NCBI GenBank assembly: GCA_029263615.1
Contig: JAJUFT010000003.1
Coordinates: 1-64,000 of the forward strand
From: Alcaligenaceae bacterium
Lineage (GTDB): Bacteria > Pseudomonadota > Gammaproteobacteria > Burkholderiales > Burkholderiaceae_B
Length of the DNA: 64,000 nt
Direction of reading: 5' to 3'
The position numbers and the translations under genes were made by a program. Below the pieces are notes generated by a model that was given only the letters and a program-made list of their open reading frames with translations, was not told where the DNA came from and did not search any database. The first letter of the stretch is position 1. Each line of letters begins with the position of its first letter. Positions 1 through 9,605 of the stretch are shown here, in pieces.

Positions 1-2
1 CT

Positions 3-776
3 TCAGACGGGGTTGTCCAGATCGAGGAAGTCGACGCGAACGCCGAATTCACGCGCAACGGCTTCGCCCAGCGCTTTTATGCCGTAGCGCTCGGTCGCGT
101 GGTGACCGGCCGCGATGAAGGCGGTGCCGCTTTCATTGGCCAGATGGAAGTTCTGCTCCGAGGCTTCGCCGGTGATGTAAGCATCGATTCCGGCATCGAT
201 GGCGGCTTCCATCATGTTCTGGGCGCCGCCCGTGCACCATGCCACCGTTCGGATCTCGCGGTCGGGGTCGCCCAGCACCAGGGGCTCGCGGCCCAGGGCG
301 CCGGCGATCCGCTGCCCCAGTTCCTGCAGTGAACAGGGTTCGCAGCGCCCGCGCCACATCAGGTCAGAGGGCCCGAAATTGACCGGGCTGCCGTCTTCAT
401 TGCGATCGGGCTCGAACCCCAACCGCAGGGCGAGCTGGGCGTTGTTGCCCCATTCGGCGTGGGCGTCCAGCGGCAGATGGAAGCCGAATACATTCAGGTT
501 GTGCTGCAGGGCCGTCGCGATGCGTTGCCGCTTTGCGCCACGCAGCACGGGGTTCTCGTTCTTCCAGAACCAGCCATGATGGACCAGGATGGCATCCGCG
601 TTCTGTTGCACCGCAGCGTCAAGCAGGGCCTGCGACGCCGTCACTCCGGTAATAATATGGCGAATCGTGTCTCTGCCCTCCACCTGTAGCCCGTTGGGGC
701 AGTAGTCCTTGAAGCGTTGGGTCTGCAGCGTGCTTTCAAGCCAGTCGGCGAGCTGCCGCGTGGAAACCTGGTTCAT
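3..776 (-). CDS. Nif3-like dinuclear metal-centre protein
   Basis: A 257-residue protein of the Nif3/YbgI family, the length usual for the short bacterial form. Members form hexameric toroids with a two-metal site; their physiological role is unsettled (GTP cyclohydrolase I type 2-like and metal-chaperone roles have been proposed). Metal-binding signatures are visible: HHGWFWKN near residue 67, HLPLDAH near residue 100, and GHHATERYG near residue 224. The start codon at 776 lies only 20 bp from the divergent protease start, so the two promoters must overlap each other's coding region. Family assignment is firm, function is not. Confidence 0.92.
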   Translation of the reverse strand: MNQVSTRQLADWLESTLQTQRFKDYCPNGLQVEGRDTIRHIITGVTASQALLDAAVQQNADAILVHHGWFWKNENPVLRGAKRQRIATALQHNLNVFGFHLPLDAHAEWGNNAQLALRLGFEPDRNEDGSPVNFGPSDLMWRGRCEPCSLQELGQRIAGALGREPLVLGDPDREIRTVAWCTGGAQNMMEAAIDAGIDAYITGEASEQNFHLANESGTAFIAAGHHATERYGIKALGEAVAREFGVRVDFLDLDNPV

Positions 777-796
777 CTATTCTTTCCTCAGAGTCT

Positions 797-1948
797 ATGC
801 ATCGTTTATGGTTGGTCTTCGCCCAGACCGTTACCGTATGCCTGGGTATTTTATTCATCGTCACCACCTTGCGACCGGACTGGCTGCGCAACGGCGGACG
901 TGTCCCGGCGGATGAGGGCCGCCCGGCACCGACGGCCGTCGTCGAGCAGGCAACCGCTTCCTATGCTGACGCGGTGGCCCGGGCGGCGCCTGCTGTCGTG
1001 AACATCTATACCACCAAGGCGGTGGAGGTGCCGCTCATTCCGCTGCCGCCGGACCCTGAACTCAACCGTCTGTTCCGCGGGTTGCCCGGTTTCACGCAGC
1101 GGCGCCAGTCCGGCAGCCTGGGCTCGGGCGTCATCGTGCGCGGCGACGGCTACATTCTGACCAACTACCATGTGGTCGAAGCGGCCGATTCCATTCGGGT
1201 GGCGCTGGCGGACGGCCGCGAAACCGACGCCAAGGTGGTGGGCGCCGACCCGGAAACGGATCTCGCCGTGCTCAAGATCGGCTTGCCCAAGCTGCAGGCC
1301 ATTTCCTTCGATGCGGATGAATCGCTGCGCGTGGGTGACGTAGTGCTGGCAATCGGCAATCCCTTCGGTGTGGGGCAGACCACCACGCTGGGAATTGTTT
1401 CCGCACTGGGCCGCAACCGCCTGGGCATCAACATCTACGAAAACTTCATCCAGACGGATGCGGCCATCAATCCGGGCAACTCAGGCGGCGCGCTGGTGGA
1501 CGCCCGGGGCAGGCTGGTGGGCATCAATACCGCGATCTATTCCGAAACGGGAGGCTCGCTGGGCATTGGCTTCGCCATTCCCGCCAAGACGGCAGAGCGC
1601 ATCCTGGGCGAGATCATCGAGCGCGGCAAGGTGACGCGGGGCTGGTTGGGGATCGAACCCCAGGACATCTCGCCGGAGCTGATGCGGGCGTTCGGTCTGG
1701 ATAGTCAGAACGGCGTGATCGTGGCCGGCGTGCTGCGGGGCGGCCCGGCGCATGCGGCGGGCCTGCGGGTGGGCGACATCATCCTGAAGATGGACGATGA
1801 GGTCATTCACGACTCCATCGGTTTTCTGAATGCGATCGCGCCGCGCAAACCGGGTTCGGAAGTGGACCTCACTCTGCTGCGGGAAGGCCGGCAGATGCGT
1901 GGCAAAGTGCTGGTGGGAGAACGGCCGGCGGCAGTGCGCCGGCGCTGA
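797..1948 (+). CDS. DegQ/DegS-like periplasmic serine protease
   Basis: A 383-residue trypsin-like HtrA-family protease. One hydrophobic segment at residues 7-25 looks like an uncleaved anchor. The catalytic triad is complete: His125 (in NYHVVEA), Asp155 (in ETDLAVLK) and Ser229 (in NPGNSGGAL). A single PDZ domain covers about 275-370. One PDZ and an N-terminal anchor resemble DegS/AlgW, which cut anti-sigma factors in the periplasm, more than two-PDZ DegP. No anti-sigma gene is nearby, so the substrate is unknown. It converges on tatC. Confidence 0.93.
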   Translation: MHRLWLVFAQTVTVCLGILFIVTTLRPDWLRNGGRVPADEGRPAPTAVVEQATASYADAVARAAPAVVNIYTTKAVEVPLIPLPPDPELNRLFRGLPGFTQRRQSGSLGSGVIVRGDGYILTNYHVVEAADSIRVALADGRETDAKVVGADPETDLAVLKIGLPKLQAISFDADESLRVGDVVLAIGNPFGVGQTTTLGIVSALGRNRLGINIYENFIQTDAAINPGNSGGALVDARGRLVGINTAIYSETGGSLGIGFAIPAKTAERILGEIIERGKVTRGWLGIEPQDISPELMRAFGLDSQNGVIVAGVLRGGPAHAAGLRVGDIILKMDDEVIHDSIGFLNAIAPRKPGSEVDLTLLREGRQMRGKVLVGERPAAVRRR

Positions 1949-1972
1949 TACAGAAATGAACGTCGCGTGCGC

Positions 1973-2770
1973 TCAGTGGTCGCCGTCCACCTGTGGACTG
2001 CGCTCTTCGCTGGGCGCTTCTTCCGCTTTCTGTTCGCGTTTGCGCACGATGGAGGCGGCCAGCAGAATGCCGACTTCATAAAGCAGGCACAGGGGCACGG
2101 CCAGCATGAACTGGCTCAGTACGTCGGGAGGGGTGACCACGGCGGCGATCACGAAGGCCCCAACGATCACATAACCGCGAATTTCGCGCAGTTTCTTGAC
2201 GTCCACCACACCGGTGCTGGCCAGAAGCACGACAGCGACCGGCACTTCGAAGGTGACCCCAAATGCCAGGAACATCGTCATGACGAAGTTCAAGTAAGCC
2301 TCGATGTCGGGGGCGGGGGTGATCGATTCCGGCGCGAAGCCGGCAATGAAGTGAAAGACCGTGCGGAAAACCACGAAATAGCAGAACGCCATGCCCGCGA
2401 TGAACAGGCCGGTGCTGGAGGTGATCAGCGGCAGGGCAAGTTTCTTTTCATGTGCATACAGACCGGGGGCGACGAAGGCCCAAGCCTGATACAGCACATA
2501 GGGAAGGGCGAGCAGGAAGGCAGCCAGCAGGGTGACCTTGACCGGCACCATGAAGGGAGTGATCACGCCGGTGGCGATCATGCGTGTTCCCTGAGGCAGC
2601 GAGGCCAGCATGGGCTGGGCCAGCACGTCGTAGATGGCCGACGGCCCGGGGTAGATGAAGAGGATCACGAACACGACCAGAACGGCACTCACGGCCCGGA
2701 GCAGGCGTGAGCGCAGCTCGATCAGGTGCGACATGAAGGTTTCTTCTTGCTGCGTTGCTTCTTGTGTCAC
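1973..2770 (-). CDS. tatC: Sec-independent translocase subunit TatC
   Basis: A 265-residue polytopic membrane protein that binds twin-arginine signal peptides and forms the Tat translocon core with TatB. The start of the mature region (SHLIELRSRLLRA, about residues 14-26) is the conserved cytoplasmic N-terminal motif, and six hydrophobic segments follow. It overlaps the end of tatB by 4 bp, so translation is probably coupled. It is the last gene of a long minus-strand series (tatA-tatB-tatC) and meets the protease gene tail to tail. The acidic tail after the last membrane segment is ordinary for betaproteobacteria. Confidence 0.97.
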   Translation of the reverse strand: MTQEATQQEETFMSHLIELRSRLLRAVSAVLVVFVILFIYPGPSAIYDVLAQPMLASLPQGTRMIATGVITPFMVPVKVTLLAAFLLALPYVLYQAWAFVAPGLYAHEKKLALPLITSSTGLFIAGMAFCYFVVFRTVFHFIAGFAPESITPAPDIEAYLNFVMTMFLAFGVTFEVPVAVVLLASTGVVDVKKLREIRGYVIVGAFVIAAVVTPPDVLSQFMLAVPLCLLYEVGILLAASIVRKREQKAEEAPSEERSPQVDGDH

Positions 2771-3216
2771 TTGCGCGTACCCGATTCTTCCGCCGTCGCC
2801 GGCGCTGCATCTGCAGTGGCATGCTGGATGGCGGCTGCTTCCGTGGCAGGCGCGGGCGCCGAATGTGCGGCCGGGTCGACTTCCCTGCGCGCCTGCTCGA
2901 CCAGCCCTTCGACGGAAGTGGAGGCTTCCTCGAGGCTCTGGCGGGCTTCCGTGAGCGGCTTCTGAAGGTTTTCTGAAGTCTCGCGCATGGAGGCCTGCAG
3001 CGAATGCGCGGCTTCATCCATCTGCTTCTTCAGCTTGTTCATTTCATCCAGGTCGATCTCCCTCTGGATGTCGCTTTTGACGTCGGTGACGTAACGCTGG
3101 GCGCGGCCGAGCAGATGCCCCACGGTCCGGGCGACTTTGGGGAGCCGCTCAGGACCGATGACGATCAGCGCTATCACGCCGATCAGCATGAGCTCGGTGA
3201 AGCTGACGTCGAACAT
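2767..3216 (-). CDS. tatB: Sec-independent translocase subunit TatB
   Basis: A 149-residue protein with the TatB pattern: one N-terminal membrane helix (MFDVSFTELMLIGVIALIVI), the hinge GPERLPKVAR, a long amphipathic helix and a low-complexity tail rich in Ala, Pro and Glu. It acts with TatC as receptor for folded twin-arginine precursors. There are only 2 bp between tatA and tatB and a 4-bp overlap with tatC, so the three form one transcription unit. Confidence 0.96.
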   Translation of the reverse strand: MFDVSFTELMLIGVIALIVIGPERLPKVARTVGHLLGRAQRYVTDVKSDIQREIDLDEMNKLKKQMDEAAHSLQASMRETSENLQKPLTEARQSLEEASTSVEGLVEQARREVDPAAHSAPAPATEAAAIQHATADAAPATAEESGTRK

Positions 3217-3218
3217 AG

Positions 3219-3446
3219 TCAGGCGTCAGTTTTTTCTTTGGCCTGAACGTCGATGGTCTCTTCGCTGCTGGTGCGCTGCGTCACGGCCTCGGGTTTCTTT
3301 TCGTCCTGTGCATCAGCCATGCCCTTCTTGAAGCCGCGCACGGCGCCGCCAAGGTCTTCACCGACATTGCGAAGTTTCTTGGTTCCGAAAATCAGGGCAA
3401 TGATGACCAGAACGATCAACCAGTGCCAGATGCTGAAGGTGCCCAT
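3219..3446 (-). CDS. tatA: Sec-independent translocase subunit TatA
   Basis: A 75-residue pore-forming Tat subunit: a membrane helix ([17 protein letters not shown], residues 5-21), the [12 protein letters not shown] amphipathic helix, and a polar tail. Length and order (tatA-tatB-tatC) fit the family. It follows the HIT-family gene by 11 bp in the same direction, continuing the hisE-hit-tat arrangement common in Burkholderiales. Confidence 0.96.
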   Translation of the reverse strand: MGTFSIWHWLIVLVIIALIFGTKKLRNVGEDLGGAVRGFKKGMADAQDEKKPEAVTQRTSSEETIDVQAKEKTDA

Positions 3447-3457
3447 AATGTACTCCC

Positions 3458-3826
3458 TTAGGCGGCAGGTGCCGCACGCTTGTTCCAGGGGCGCGGGCCC
3501 CCGAGGATATGAAGATGCAGGTGATCGACTTCCTGACCGCCTTCCCGGCCTGTGTTCACGACGACGCGAAAGCCGCCATCATGGCCCGGGGTGCAGCCAT
3601 TGTCAAAGGCCAGTTTCTGCACCAATGTCATCATTCTACCCAACCAGGGGGCATCCTCGGCTTTGATTTCGGCCAGAGATTTGACATGCATTTTCGGGAC
3701 GAGTAGCAAATGCGTCGGCGCAGCAGGATTGATGTCGTGGAAGGCGATGAATTCTTCGTCTTCGTAGACTTTCTTTGCGGGAATTTCGCCGGCGGCGATC
3801 TTGCAGAAAATACAGTTTTCGCTCAT
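3458..3826 (-). CDS. HIT-family nucleotide hydrolase (HinT-like)
   Basis: A 122-residue histidine-triad protein. The HIT motif HLHLHILGG is near residues 102-110, and the N-terminal [19 protein letters not shown] block is typical of the HinT branch, which hydrolyses adenosine 5'-phosphoramidates. The two Cys of CIFC may bind zinc, as in several relatives. The gene lies between hisE and tatA with gaps of about 10 bp, so it is co-transcribed with both, although no functional link is evident. Confidence 0.95.
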   Translation of the reverse strand: MSENCIFCKIAAGEIPAKKVYEDEEFIAFHDINPAAPTHLLLVPKMHVKSLAEIKAEDAPWLGRMMTLVQKLAFDNGCTPGHDGGFRVVVNTGREGGQEVDHLHLHILGGPRPWNKRAAPAA

Positions 3827-3836
3827 GGATCAATGC

Positions 3837-4178
3837 TCAGGTTTGCGGACGGCTGGCTTTCTCGACAAGGCCCGAGACGCCTTCCCGCCGCGCCAGTTCT
3901 TCAAGAACCTCTTCGGGTCGCACCCCATAATAGGCCAGCGCGACCATGCTGTGGAACCAGAGGTCGGCGGTTTCCGCAACAATGCGCGCCTTGTCATTGT
4001 CTTTCGCCGCCATGACCAACTCGGTGGCTTCTTCCCCTACCTTCTTGAGGAAGGCATCGGGGCCGCGCTGATAGAGTTTGCTGACGTAGGAGTCGGACGG
4101 AGCGTGGGCGCTGCCGGAAGGCAGGCGTGATTCCAGCGTGTCCGCCAGGCGGCTCAGAAGGGTGTCTTGTGCGTTCAT
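3837..4178 (-). CDS. hisE: Phosphoribosyl-ATP diphosphatase
   Basis: A 113-residue all-alpha NTP pyrophosphatase of the MazG superfamily that converts phosphoribosyl-ATP to phosphoribosyl-AMP, the second step of histidine synthesis. The signature is [15 protein letters not shown] (about residues 48-62), with a further acidic motif in [11 protein letters not shown]. It is separate from HisI, as in most betaproteobacteria, and overlaps the end of hisI by 4 bp (ATGA), so the two are translationally coupled. Confidence 0.96.
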   Translation of the reverse strand: MNAQDTLLSRLADTLESRLPSGSAHAPSDSYVSKLYQRGPDAFLKKVGEEATELVMAAKDNDKARIVAETADLWFHSMVALAYYGVRPEEVLEELARREGVSGLVEKASRPQT

Positions 4179-4573
4179 CGGTAGATCTGTTCAGGGTCTT
4201 TCAGGACCGGGTCGACATTCACCCAGCGCGGCTGGCCGTCAAGGTCGAGCCGCTGGAAGAAACAGCTGCGCCGCCCCGTGTGGCAGGCAATGCCGCCGAC
4301 CTGCTCCACCTTGAGCAGAATGACGTCGGCGTCGCAGTCGAGGCGAATTTCATGCACCTGCTGCTGGTGGCCGGATTCTTCGCCCTTGCGCCAGAGGCGT
4401 TTGCGCGAGCGCGACCAGTACACGGCGCGGCCGCTGCTGACGGTTTCGGTGAGCGCTTCCGCGTTCATCCAGGCAACCATCAGTATGGTGCCGTCGGCGA
4501 CGTCCTGCGCAATGGCGGGGATCAGGCCGTTTTCGTCGAAGCGGACGGCATTCAGCCAGTCGGGTGTGCTCAT
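4175..4573 (-). CDS. hisI: Phosphoribosyl-AMP cyclohydrolase
   Basis: A 132-residue zinc/magnesium enzyme that opens the adenine ring of phosphoribosyl-AMP (third step of histidine synthesis). The family pattern is present: AWMNAEAL, the [15 protein letters not shown] block, [13 protein letters not shown] with the metal-binding Asp cluster, and the ligand Cys residues in [10 protein letters not shown]. The frame stays open upstream to 4867, but the ATG at 4573 matches the usual HisI start and overlaps the hisF stop by 4 bp, so I use it. Confidence 0.95.
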   Translation of the reverse strand: MSTPDWLNAVRFDENGLIPAIAQDVADGTILMVAWMNAEALTETVSSGRAVYWSRSRKRLWRKGEESGHQQQVHEIRLDCDADVILLKVEQVGGIACHTGRRSCFFQRLDLDGQPRWVNVDPVLKDPEQIYR

Positions 4574-5376
4574 GGGTCCAGCCTGACCTTCACGCCCTGG
4601 GCGGCTAGGAATTCCTTGGCTTCGCGCACGGTGTATTCGCCGTAGTGGAAGATGCTGGCGGCCAGCACGGCGCTGGCGCCGCCCTGAATGATGCCGTCGG
4701 CCAGGTGCTGCAGGTTGCCCACGCCGCCCGAGGCGATCACCGGGACCGGCACCGCATCGGAAACCGCGCGCGTGAGAGCCAGGTCGAAGCCGGATTTGGT
4801 GCCGTCGCGGTCCATGCTGGTCAAGAGCAGTTCCCCGGCGCCATATTCGGCCATCTTGCGGGCCCATTCGACGACGTCCAGGCCCGTGGCACGGCGCCCG
4901 CCGTGAGTGTAGACCTCCCAGCGGGGCGGTTCACCGTCCGCAGAAACGCGGCGGGCGTCAATGGCCACCACAATGCATTGGGATCCATGGTGGTCGGCCG
5001 CCTCGCGCACCAGATCGGGGTTGGCGATGGCCGCACTGTTGATGGACACCTTGTCGGCGCCCGCGTTCAGCAGCCGCTGCACGTCGCTAACCTGGCGGAC
5101 GCCGCCGCCCACGGTTAGTGGAATGAAGACCTCACTGGCCACTGATTCAATGATGGGCAGAATGAGATCGCGGTCGTCGCTGGTGGCCGTGATGTCGAGG
5201 AAGGTGAGCTCGTCGGCACCCTGTTCGTTGTAGCGGCGCGCGATCTCGACGGGATCGCCCGCATCGACGAGATCGACGAAATTCACGCCCTTGACGACAC
5301 GCCCTGCAGTGACGTCCAGGCAGGGAATGATGCGGCAGCAGAGGTCGCTGCGGGTGTCGGCAGTATCTTGATTCAT
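4570..5376 (-). CDS. hisF: Imidazole glycerol phosphate synthase subunit HisF
   Basis: A 268-residue TIM-barrel cyclase that uses ammonia from HisH to form imidazole-glycerol phosphate and AICAR. Visible landmarks are the N-terminal [19 protein letters not shown] with its catalytic Asp, the LTVGGGVR phosphate-binding turn, the second catalytic Asp in [15 protein letters not shown], and the VIASGGVGN phosphate loop. It overlaps hisA and hisI by 4 bp on either side. About 12 extra residues ([12 protein letters not shown]) precede the usual start. Confidence 0.97.
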   Translation of the reverse strand: MNQDTADTRSDLCCRIIPCLDVTAGRVVKGVNFVDLVDAGDPVEIARRYNEQGADELTFLDITATSDDRDLILPIIESVASEVFIPLTVGGGVRQVSDVQRLLNAGADKVSINSAAIANPDLVREAADHHGSQCIVVAIDARRVSADGEPPRWEVYTHGGRRATGLDVVEWARKMAEYGAGELLLTSMDRDGTKSGFDLALTRAVSDAVPVPVIASGGVGNLQHLADGIIQGGASAVLAASIFHYGEYTVREAKEFLAAQGVKVRLDP

Positions 5377-6116
5377 GATGCGCTCAGCTGGTCAGCGCGT
5401 TCCTGCGCAGCGGCGAAATCCAGCGTGCCTTCGTAAATGCTGCGGCCCAGAATGGCGCCTTCCACTCCCTCGTGCTCGACCGCGCACAAGGCTTCGATGT
5501 CGCGCAGGTCGGTGACGCCGCCCGAGGCGATGATGGGGATGTTGACGCTTTGCGCCAGGCGGACGGTGGCTTCGATGTTCACGCCGCTGAGCATGCCGTC
5601 GCGGCCGATGTCGGTGTAGATGATGGATTCCACCCCGTAATCTTCGAACTTGCGGGCCAGATCGATGACGTCGTGGCGGGTCAGCTTGCTCCAGCCATCG
5701 GTGGCCACCTTGCCGTCACGCGCGTCCAGGCCAACGATGATGTTGCCCGGGAAGGCGCTGCAGGCGTCACGCAGGAAGCCCGGGTCCTTCACGGCGGCGG
5801 TGCCGATGATCACATAAGAGATCCCGTTGTCGAGGTAGTGCTCGATGGTGTCGAGGTCGCGGATGCCTCCGCCGATCTGGACCGGGATTTCTTCCGCGAC
5901 GGTGTCCACGATGGCCTTGATGGCGGCGGCATTCTTCGGCTTGCCGGCAACGGCGCCATTGAGGTCGACCAGGTGTAGGCGGCGTGCGCCCTGATCGAGC
6001 CATTGTTCGGCGATCGTGGCGGGGTTCTCGGAGAATATGGTTGCGTCGTTGAGGTCGCCCTGGCGTAGGCGAACGCAACGCCCGTCTTGCAGGTCGATGG
6101 CGGGAATCAGGAGCAT
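5373..6116 (-). CDS. hisA: Phosphoribosylformimino-AICAR ribotide isomerase
   Basis: A 247-residue TIM barrel, the paralogue of HisF, which performs the Amadori isomerisation of ProFAR to PRFAR. It starts [20 protein letters not shown] with the catalytic Asp, and has [13 protein letters not shown] and IIASGGVTD phosphate-binding loops plus [12 protein letters not shown] with the second Asp. The ATGA overlap with hisF suggests coupling. A 93-bp spacer with no reading frame I can support separates it from hisH. Confidence 0.97.
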   Translation of the reverse strand: MLLIPAIDLQDGRCVRLRQGDLNDATIFSENPATIAEQWLDQGARRLHLVDLNGAVAGKPKNAAAIKAIVDTVAEEIPVQIGGGIRDLDTIEHYLDNGISYVIIGTAAVKDPGFLRDACSAFPGNIIVGLDARDGKVATDGWSKLTRHDVIDLARKFEDYGVESIIYTDIGRDGMLSGVNIEATVRLAQSVNIPIIASGGVTDLRDIEALCAVEHEGVEGAILGRSIYEGTLDFAAAQERADQLSAS

Positions 6117-6209
6117 GATGAATCAGCCGATAAGATGCGTGAGAATGGATTCAGACATCCGCCGCCACAATGGCTGGTGTGGCGGGCAGAAAAGGAGGGG
6201 TTATCAGGT

Positions 6210-6908
6210 TCAGGGTTGCCATTCTGCAAAGTTGCGATAGAGCCGGAGGCCGTGGTCGGCACTCTTTTCGGGGTGAAACTGCACGGCGAAAATGTTATCT
6301 GCTGCAATGGCACAGGTAAAGCGCTGGCCGTAATGACTAACCCCTACAGTCAGGCCCGGATCCTCCGGAACCGCAAAGTAGCTGTGAACGAAATAGAAGG
6401 GGGTGCCGTTGGGGATGCCGGACCACAGCACGTGGTCGCGCACCTGGATGACGGCGTTCCAGCCCATGTGCGGCACCTTGAGTCGGGGGCCGGCCGCCTG
6501 CGGTGCGGCCGATGCGCCCGCGTCGGCTGGCCCGGAGATGTCGCCGTCTCCGATGGGAGGGGCGTACTGGGGGCCGGAAAAACGCCGGACCCAGCCGGGG
6601 AAAATGTCCAGGGCCTGCACATTCCCTTCGTCACTGCCGGAGAACAGCATTTGTTCGCCTACACAGACGCCCAGCAAGGGTTTCTCGCGTGCGGCGCGGA
6701 CGACGGCTTCGCGCATGCCGGAGGCATCGAGGGTGCGCATACAGTCGGGCATGGCCCCCTGGCCGGGGAACACGACCCGGGACGCGTTGCGCAGTTGTTC
6801 AGGAGTATTGCAGATGCGGATATCGGCGTCGGGCGCGGCAGCGCGCAGGGCGCGCGCCACCGAGTGAAAGTTGCCCATCCCGTAATCGACGATGGCAATG
6901 GTGTTCAA
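6210..6908 (-). CDS. hisH: Imidazole glycerol phosphate synthase glutaminase HisH
   Basis: A 232-residue class I glutamine amidotransferase that supplies ammonia to HisF. Motifs are [15 protein letters not shown] at the N-terminus, [10 protein letters not shown], the nucleophile Cys in [12 protein letters not shown], and the catalytic His/Glu in VQFHPEKS. It is about 15-20 residues longer than many HisH proteins because of an Ala/Gly-rich insertion ([17 protein letters not shown], around residues 145-161). Confidence 0.96.
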   Translation of the reverse strand: MNTIAIVDYGMGNFHSVARALRAAAPDADIRICNTPEQLRNASRVVFPGQGAMPDCMRTLDASGMREAVVRAAREKPLLGVCVGEQMLFSGSDEGNVQALDIFPGWVRRFSGPQYAPPIGDGDISGPADAGASAAPQAAGPRLKVPHMGWNAVIQVRDHVLWSGIPNGTPFYFVHSYFAVPEDPGLTVGVSHYGQRFTCAIAADNIFAVQFHPEKSADHGLRLYRNFAEWQP

Positions 6909-6930
6909 GATGCGTCCAGTCGCGTTGGGT

Positions 6931-7518
6931 TCAGAGTACGCCCTTGGTCGAAGGAATCACGCCTTCGCTGCGGGGATCAAGCTCCAGGGCCATGCGCAGG
7001 GCGCGGCCGAAGGCTTTGAAGACGGTCTCGCACTGGTGGTGTGCGTTTTCGCCCTTGAGGTTGTCGATGTGCAGGGTGACCAGGGCATGGTTGGCAAAGC
7101 CCTGGAAGAACTCGCGCGCCAGGTCGACATCGAAGCGGCCGATGTGCGAGCGGGTGAAGGGCACGTTGTAGAAGAGCCCGGGGCGCCCGGAAAAGTCGAT
7201 GACCACCCGTGAGAGGGACTCATCGAGGGGCACGTAGGCATGGCCGTACCGGCGCATGCCGGCCTTGTTGCCCACGGCGGCCGCAAAGGCCTGGCCCAGC
7301 GTGATGCCGACGTCTTCCACGGAGTGATGGTCGTCGATGTGGACGTCGCCATCGCAGTGGATGTCGAGGTCGATCAGGCCGTGGCGGGCGATCTGGTCGA
7401 GCATGTGGTCCAGGAAGGGAACCCCGGTGTTGATGCTCTGGCGGCCCGTGCCATCGAGATTGATGGCTGCTCGCACGCGGGTTTCTTGGGTATTGCGGGT
7501 AATGTCGGCGGTACGCAT
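6931..7518 (-). CDS. hisB: Imidazoleglycerol-phosphate dehydratase
   Basis: A 195-residue monofunctional HisB (dehydratase only; no N-terminal phosphatase domain). The duplicated metal-binding motifs are plain: [18 protein letters not shown] and, in the second half, [20 protein letters not shown]. Its start lies 1 nt after the hisD stop, so the aminotransferase gene hisC, usually found at this junction, is not here. Confidence 0.97.
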   Translation of the reverse strand: MRTADITRNTQETRVRAAINLDGTGRQSINTGVPFLDHMLDQIARHGLIDLDIHCDGDVHIDDHHSVEDVGITLGQAFAAAVGNKAGMRRYGHAYVPLDESLSRVVIDFSGRPGLFYNVPFTRSHIGRFDVDLAREFFQGFANHALVTLHIDNLKGENAHHQCETVFKAFGRALRMALELDPRSEGVIPSTKGVL

Positions 7519-7519
7519 G

Positions 7520-8836
7520 TCAGGCTTGAGTGTCGGTGGGTTCTAAACGGTACTCGGCACTGGCTGCATGCGCCTGCAGCCCCTCGCCGCGGGCAAGGGT
7601 GGAGGCAATGCGTCCGAGTGTCTGAGCGCCGGCCTGCGACACTTTGATCAGGCTGGAGCGCTTCTGGAAGTCGTATACGCCCAGGGGCGAGGAGAACCGC
7701 GCCGTGCGGGCGGTCGGCAGAACGTGGTTGGGGCCGGCGCAGTAATCGCCCAGCGATTCCGAGGTATAGGGCCCCAGGAAAATGGCCCCGGCGTGGCGGA
7801 TGCGGTCCGCCCAGTGCTCGGGATTGGCGGTGGAGATTTCAAGGTGCTCGGGCGCAATCTGGTTGGCGATCTCGCAGGCTTCCTCGAGGTCGCGGACTTT
7901 GATGAGGGCGCCGCGACGGCTCAGGCTCACGCTCAGGATGTCGGTGCGCGGCATCGTGGGCAGCAGTCGGTCGATGGCCTGTTGTACGGCTTCGAGGTAA
8001 TCGGCGTCGGGGCACAACAGGATGGCCTGCGCCATTTCGTCGTGTTCGGCCTGAGAGAAGAGATCCATGGCCACCCACTCTGCCGGGGTGCTGCCGTCAC
8101 AGATGACGAGGATCTCGCTGGGGCCGGCAATCATGTCGATGCCCACGGTGCCGAAGACGCGCCGTTTGGCGGCCGCCACGTAGGCGTTGCCGGGCCCGAC
8201 AATCTTGTCGACCGGGGCGATGGACTGCGTGCCGTGGGCCAGCGCACCCACTGCCTGCGCGCCGCCAATGGCCACGACGCGATCGACACCGCCAATGGCG
8301 GCAGCCGCCAGCACGATGGGGTTGCGGACGCCATCGGGGGTGGGCGTGACCATCACGACCTCCGGAACGCCGGCCACTTTGGCGGGGATCGCGTTCATGA
8401 GCACGGAGGAGGGGTAGGCAGCCTTGCCACCGGGCACGTACAGCCCGACGCGGTCCAGCGGGGTGACCTTCTGGCCCAGCACCGTGCCGTCTTCTTCGGT
8501 GTAGCTCCAGCTCTGCGCGACCTGGTGCTGGTGGTAGCGGCGAATGCGATCGGCCGCGGCTTCGAGCGCGGCGCGCTGGTCGTGCGGCAGGGCATCGAGC
8601 GCGGCCTGCCATTCATGGCGCTCGATTTCGAGTTCTGCGACGCTATTGGCCTGCACGCGGTCGAAGCGGCGGGTGTATTCCAGCAGCGCCGCGTCGCCTT
8701 CCTGCTCGACGCGGGCGAGGATCTCGGCGGTGGCGCGTTCAATGGATTCGTCCTGCGAGGCATCGTAGGCCAGCAGGCGGCGGAGATCCGACGGGAAGCC
8801 GGAATCTGCGGTATCGAGGCGATTGATGGACGGCAT
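7520..8836 (-). CDS. hisD: Histidinol dehydrogenase
   Basis: A 438-residue zinc-dependent NAD oxidoreductase catalysing the last two steps of histidine synthesis. Family landmarks include [21 protein letters not shown], the [18 protein letters not shown] block, [15 protein letters not shown], the catalytic [11 protein letters not shown] with zinc-ligand Gln/His, and [18 protein letters not shown]. Length is normal. It sits 97 bp downstream of hisG and 1 nt upstream of hisB. Confidence 0.97.
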   Translation of the reverse strand: MPSINRLDTADSGFPSDLRRLLAYDASQDESIERATAEILARVEQEGDAALLEYTRRFDRVQANSVAELEIERHEWQAALDALPHDQRAALEAAADRIRRYHQHQVAQSWSYTEEDGTVLGQKVTPLDRVGLYVPGGKAAYPSSVLMNAIPAKVAGVPEVVMVTPTPDGVRNPIVLAAAAIGGVDRVVAIGGAQAVGALAHGTQSIAPVDKIVGPGNAYVAAAKRRVFGTVGIDMIAGPSEILVICDGSTPAEWVAMDLFSQAEHDEMAQAILLCPDADYLEAVQQAIDRLLPTMPRTDILSVSLSRRGALIKVRDLEEACEIANQIAPEHLEISTANPEHWADRIRHAGAIFLGPYTSESLGDYCAGPNHVLPTARTARFSSPLGVYDFQKRSSLIKVSQAGAQTLGRIASTLARGEGLQAHAASAEYRLEPTDTQA

Positions 8837-8933
8837 GGGAGTACAGTGGGTTTAGCGGCGCACGCGGCGCCCTTGCACGGATACGTAGAGTGTATCCTGT
8901 ATTGCCTTTTGCTTCCCTGGCTCCCGCATGGGC

Positions 8934-9605
8934 TCAGGCTCCGGAGGCTTGAGCGAAGGCGTCGATCAGGGGCCTGAGTGCCTGTCCGCGCGTCTTGAGC
9001 GCGGCCTGGTTCACGATCAGTCGCGACGAAATGTAGGCAACGTCTTCCACGGCCACCAGGTTGTTCGCCTTGAGCGTGCCGCCGGTCGACACCAGGTCGA
9101 CGATGGCATCGGCCAGGCCCACCAGGGGAGCCAGCTCCATGGAGCCATACAGCTTGATCAGATCGACGTGTACGCCTTTCTGGGCGAAGTGCTCGCGCGC
9201 GGCACGCAGGTATTTGGTCGCCACGCGCAGGCGGGAGCCCTGACGCACGGCGGCATGGTAGTCGAAGCCTTCCCGAACGGCCACGCACAGCCGGCAGCGG
9301 GCAATGTTCAGGTCGACGGGCTGGTAGAGCCCGCCCGGGTGGCTGGCCGTGTGCTCGTACAGCACGTCTCGGCCGGCAATGCCGAAGTCGGCGGCTCCGT
9401 ACTGGACATACGTCGGTACATCAGTCGCCCGCACGATGATGATGCGCAGATCGGGCCGTGTGGTGTCCAGTATCAGTTTGCGGGAGCGTTCGGGGTCGTC
9501 CTTGACCTGGACGCCGGCCGCTTCGAGCAGCGGCAGGGTTTCCTCGAAAATGCGGCCCTTGGACAGGGCGAGGGTCAGGGGAGTGGCGAGGCTGGAGGTG
9601 CTCAT
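8934..9605 (-). CDS. hisG: ATP phosphoribosyltransferase, short form
   Basis: A 223-residue HisG of the short class, which lacks the C-terminal regulatory ACT-like domain and works with the HisZ regulatory subunit in other bacteria; hisZ is not in the window. Motifs include [18 protein letters not shown] near the N-terminus and the PRPP-binding segment [18 protein letters not shown]. Its ATG overlaps the murA stop by 4 bp, coupling the histidine genes to the cell-wall gene. Confidence 0.96.
   Translation of the reverse strand: MSTSSLATPLTLALSKGRIFEETLPLLEAAGVQVKDDPERSRKLILDTTRPDLRIIIVRATDVPTYVQYGAADFGIAGRDVLYEHTASHPGGLYQPVDLNIARCRLCVAVREGFDYHAAVRQGSRLRVATKYLRAAREHFAQKGVHVDLIKLYGSMELAPLVGLADAIVDLVSTGGTLKANNLVAVEDVAYISSRLIVNQAALKTRGQALRPLIDAFAQASGA

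Noticed and set aside
1967..2710. A 247-codon plus-strand frame opposite tatC
   Set aside because: His/Gly/Gln-rich composition typical of the antisense of a high-GC gene; tatC on the other strand is certain.
6117..6209. A small gene between hisA and hisH
   Set aside because: Only 93 bp and no frame with a ribosome site; treated as a spacer.
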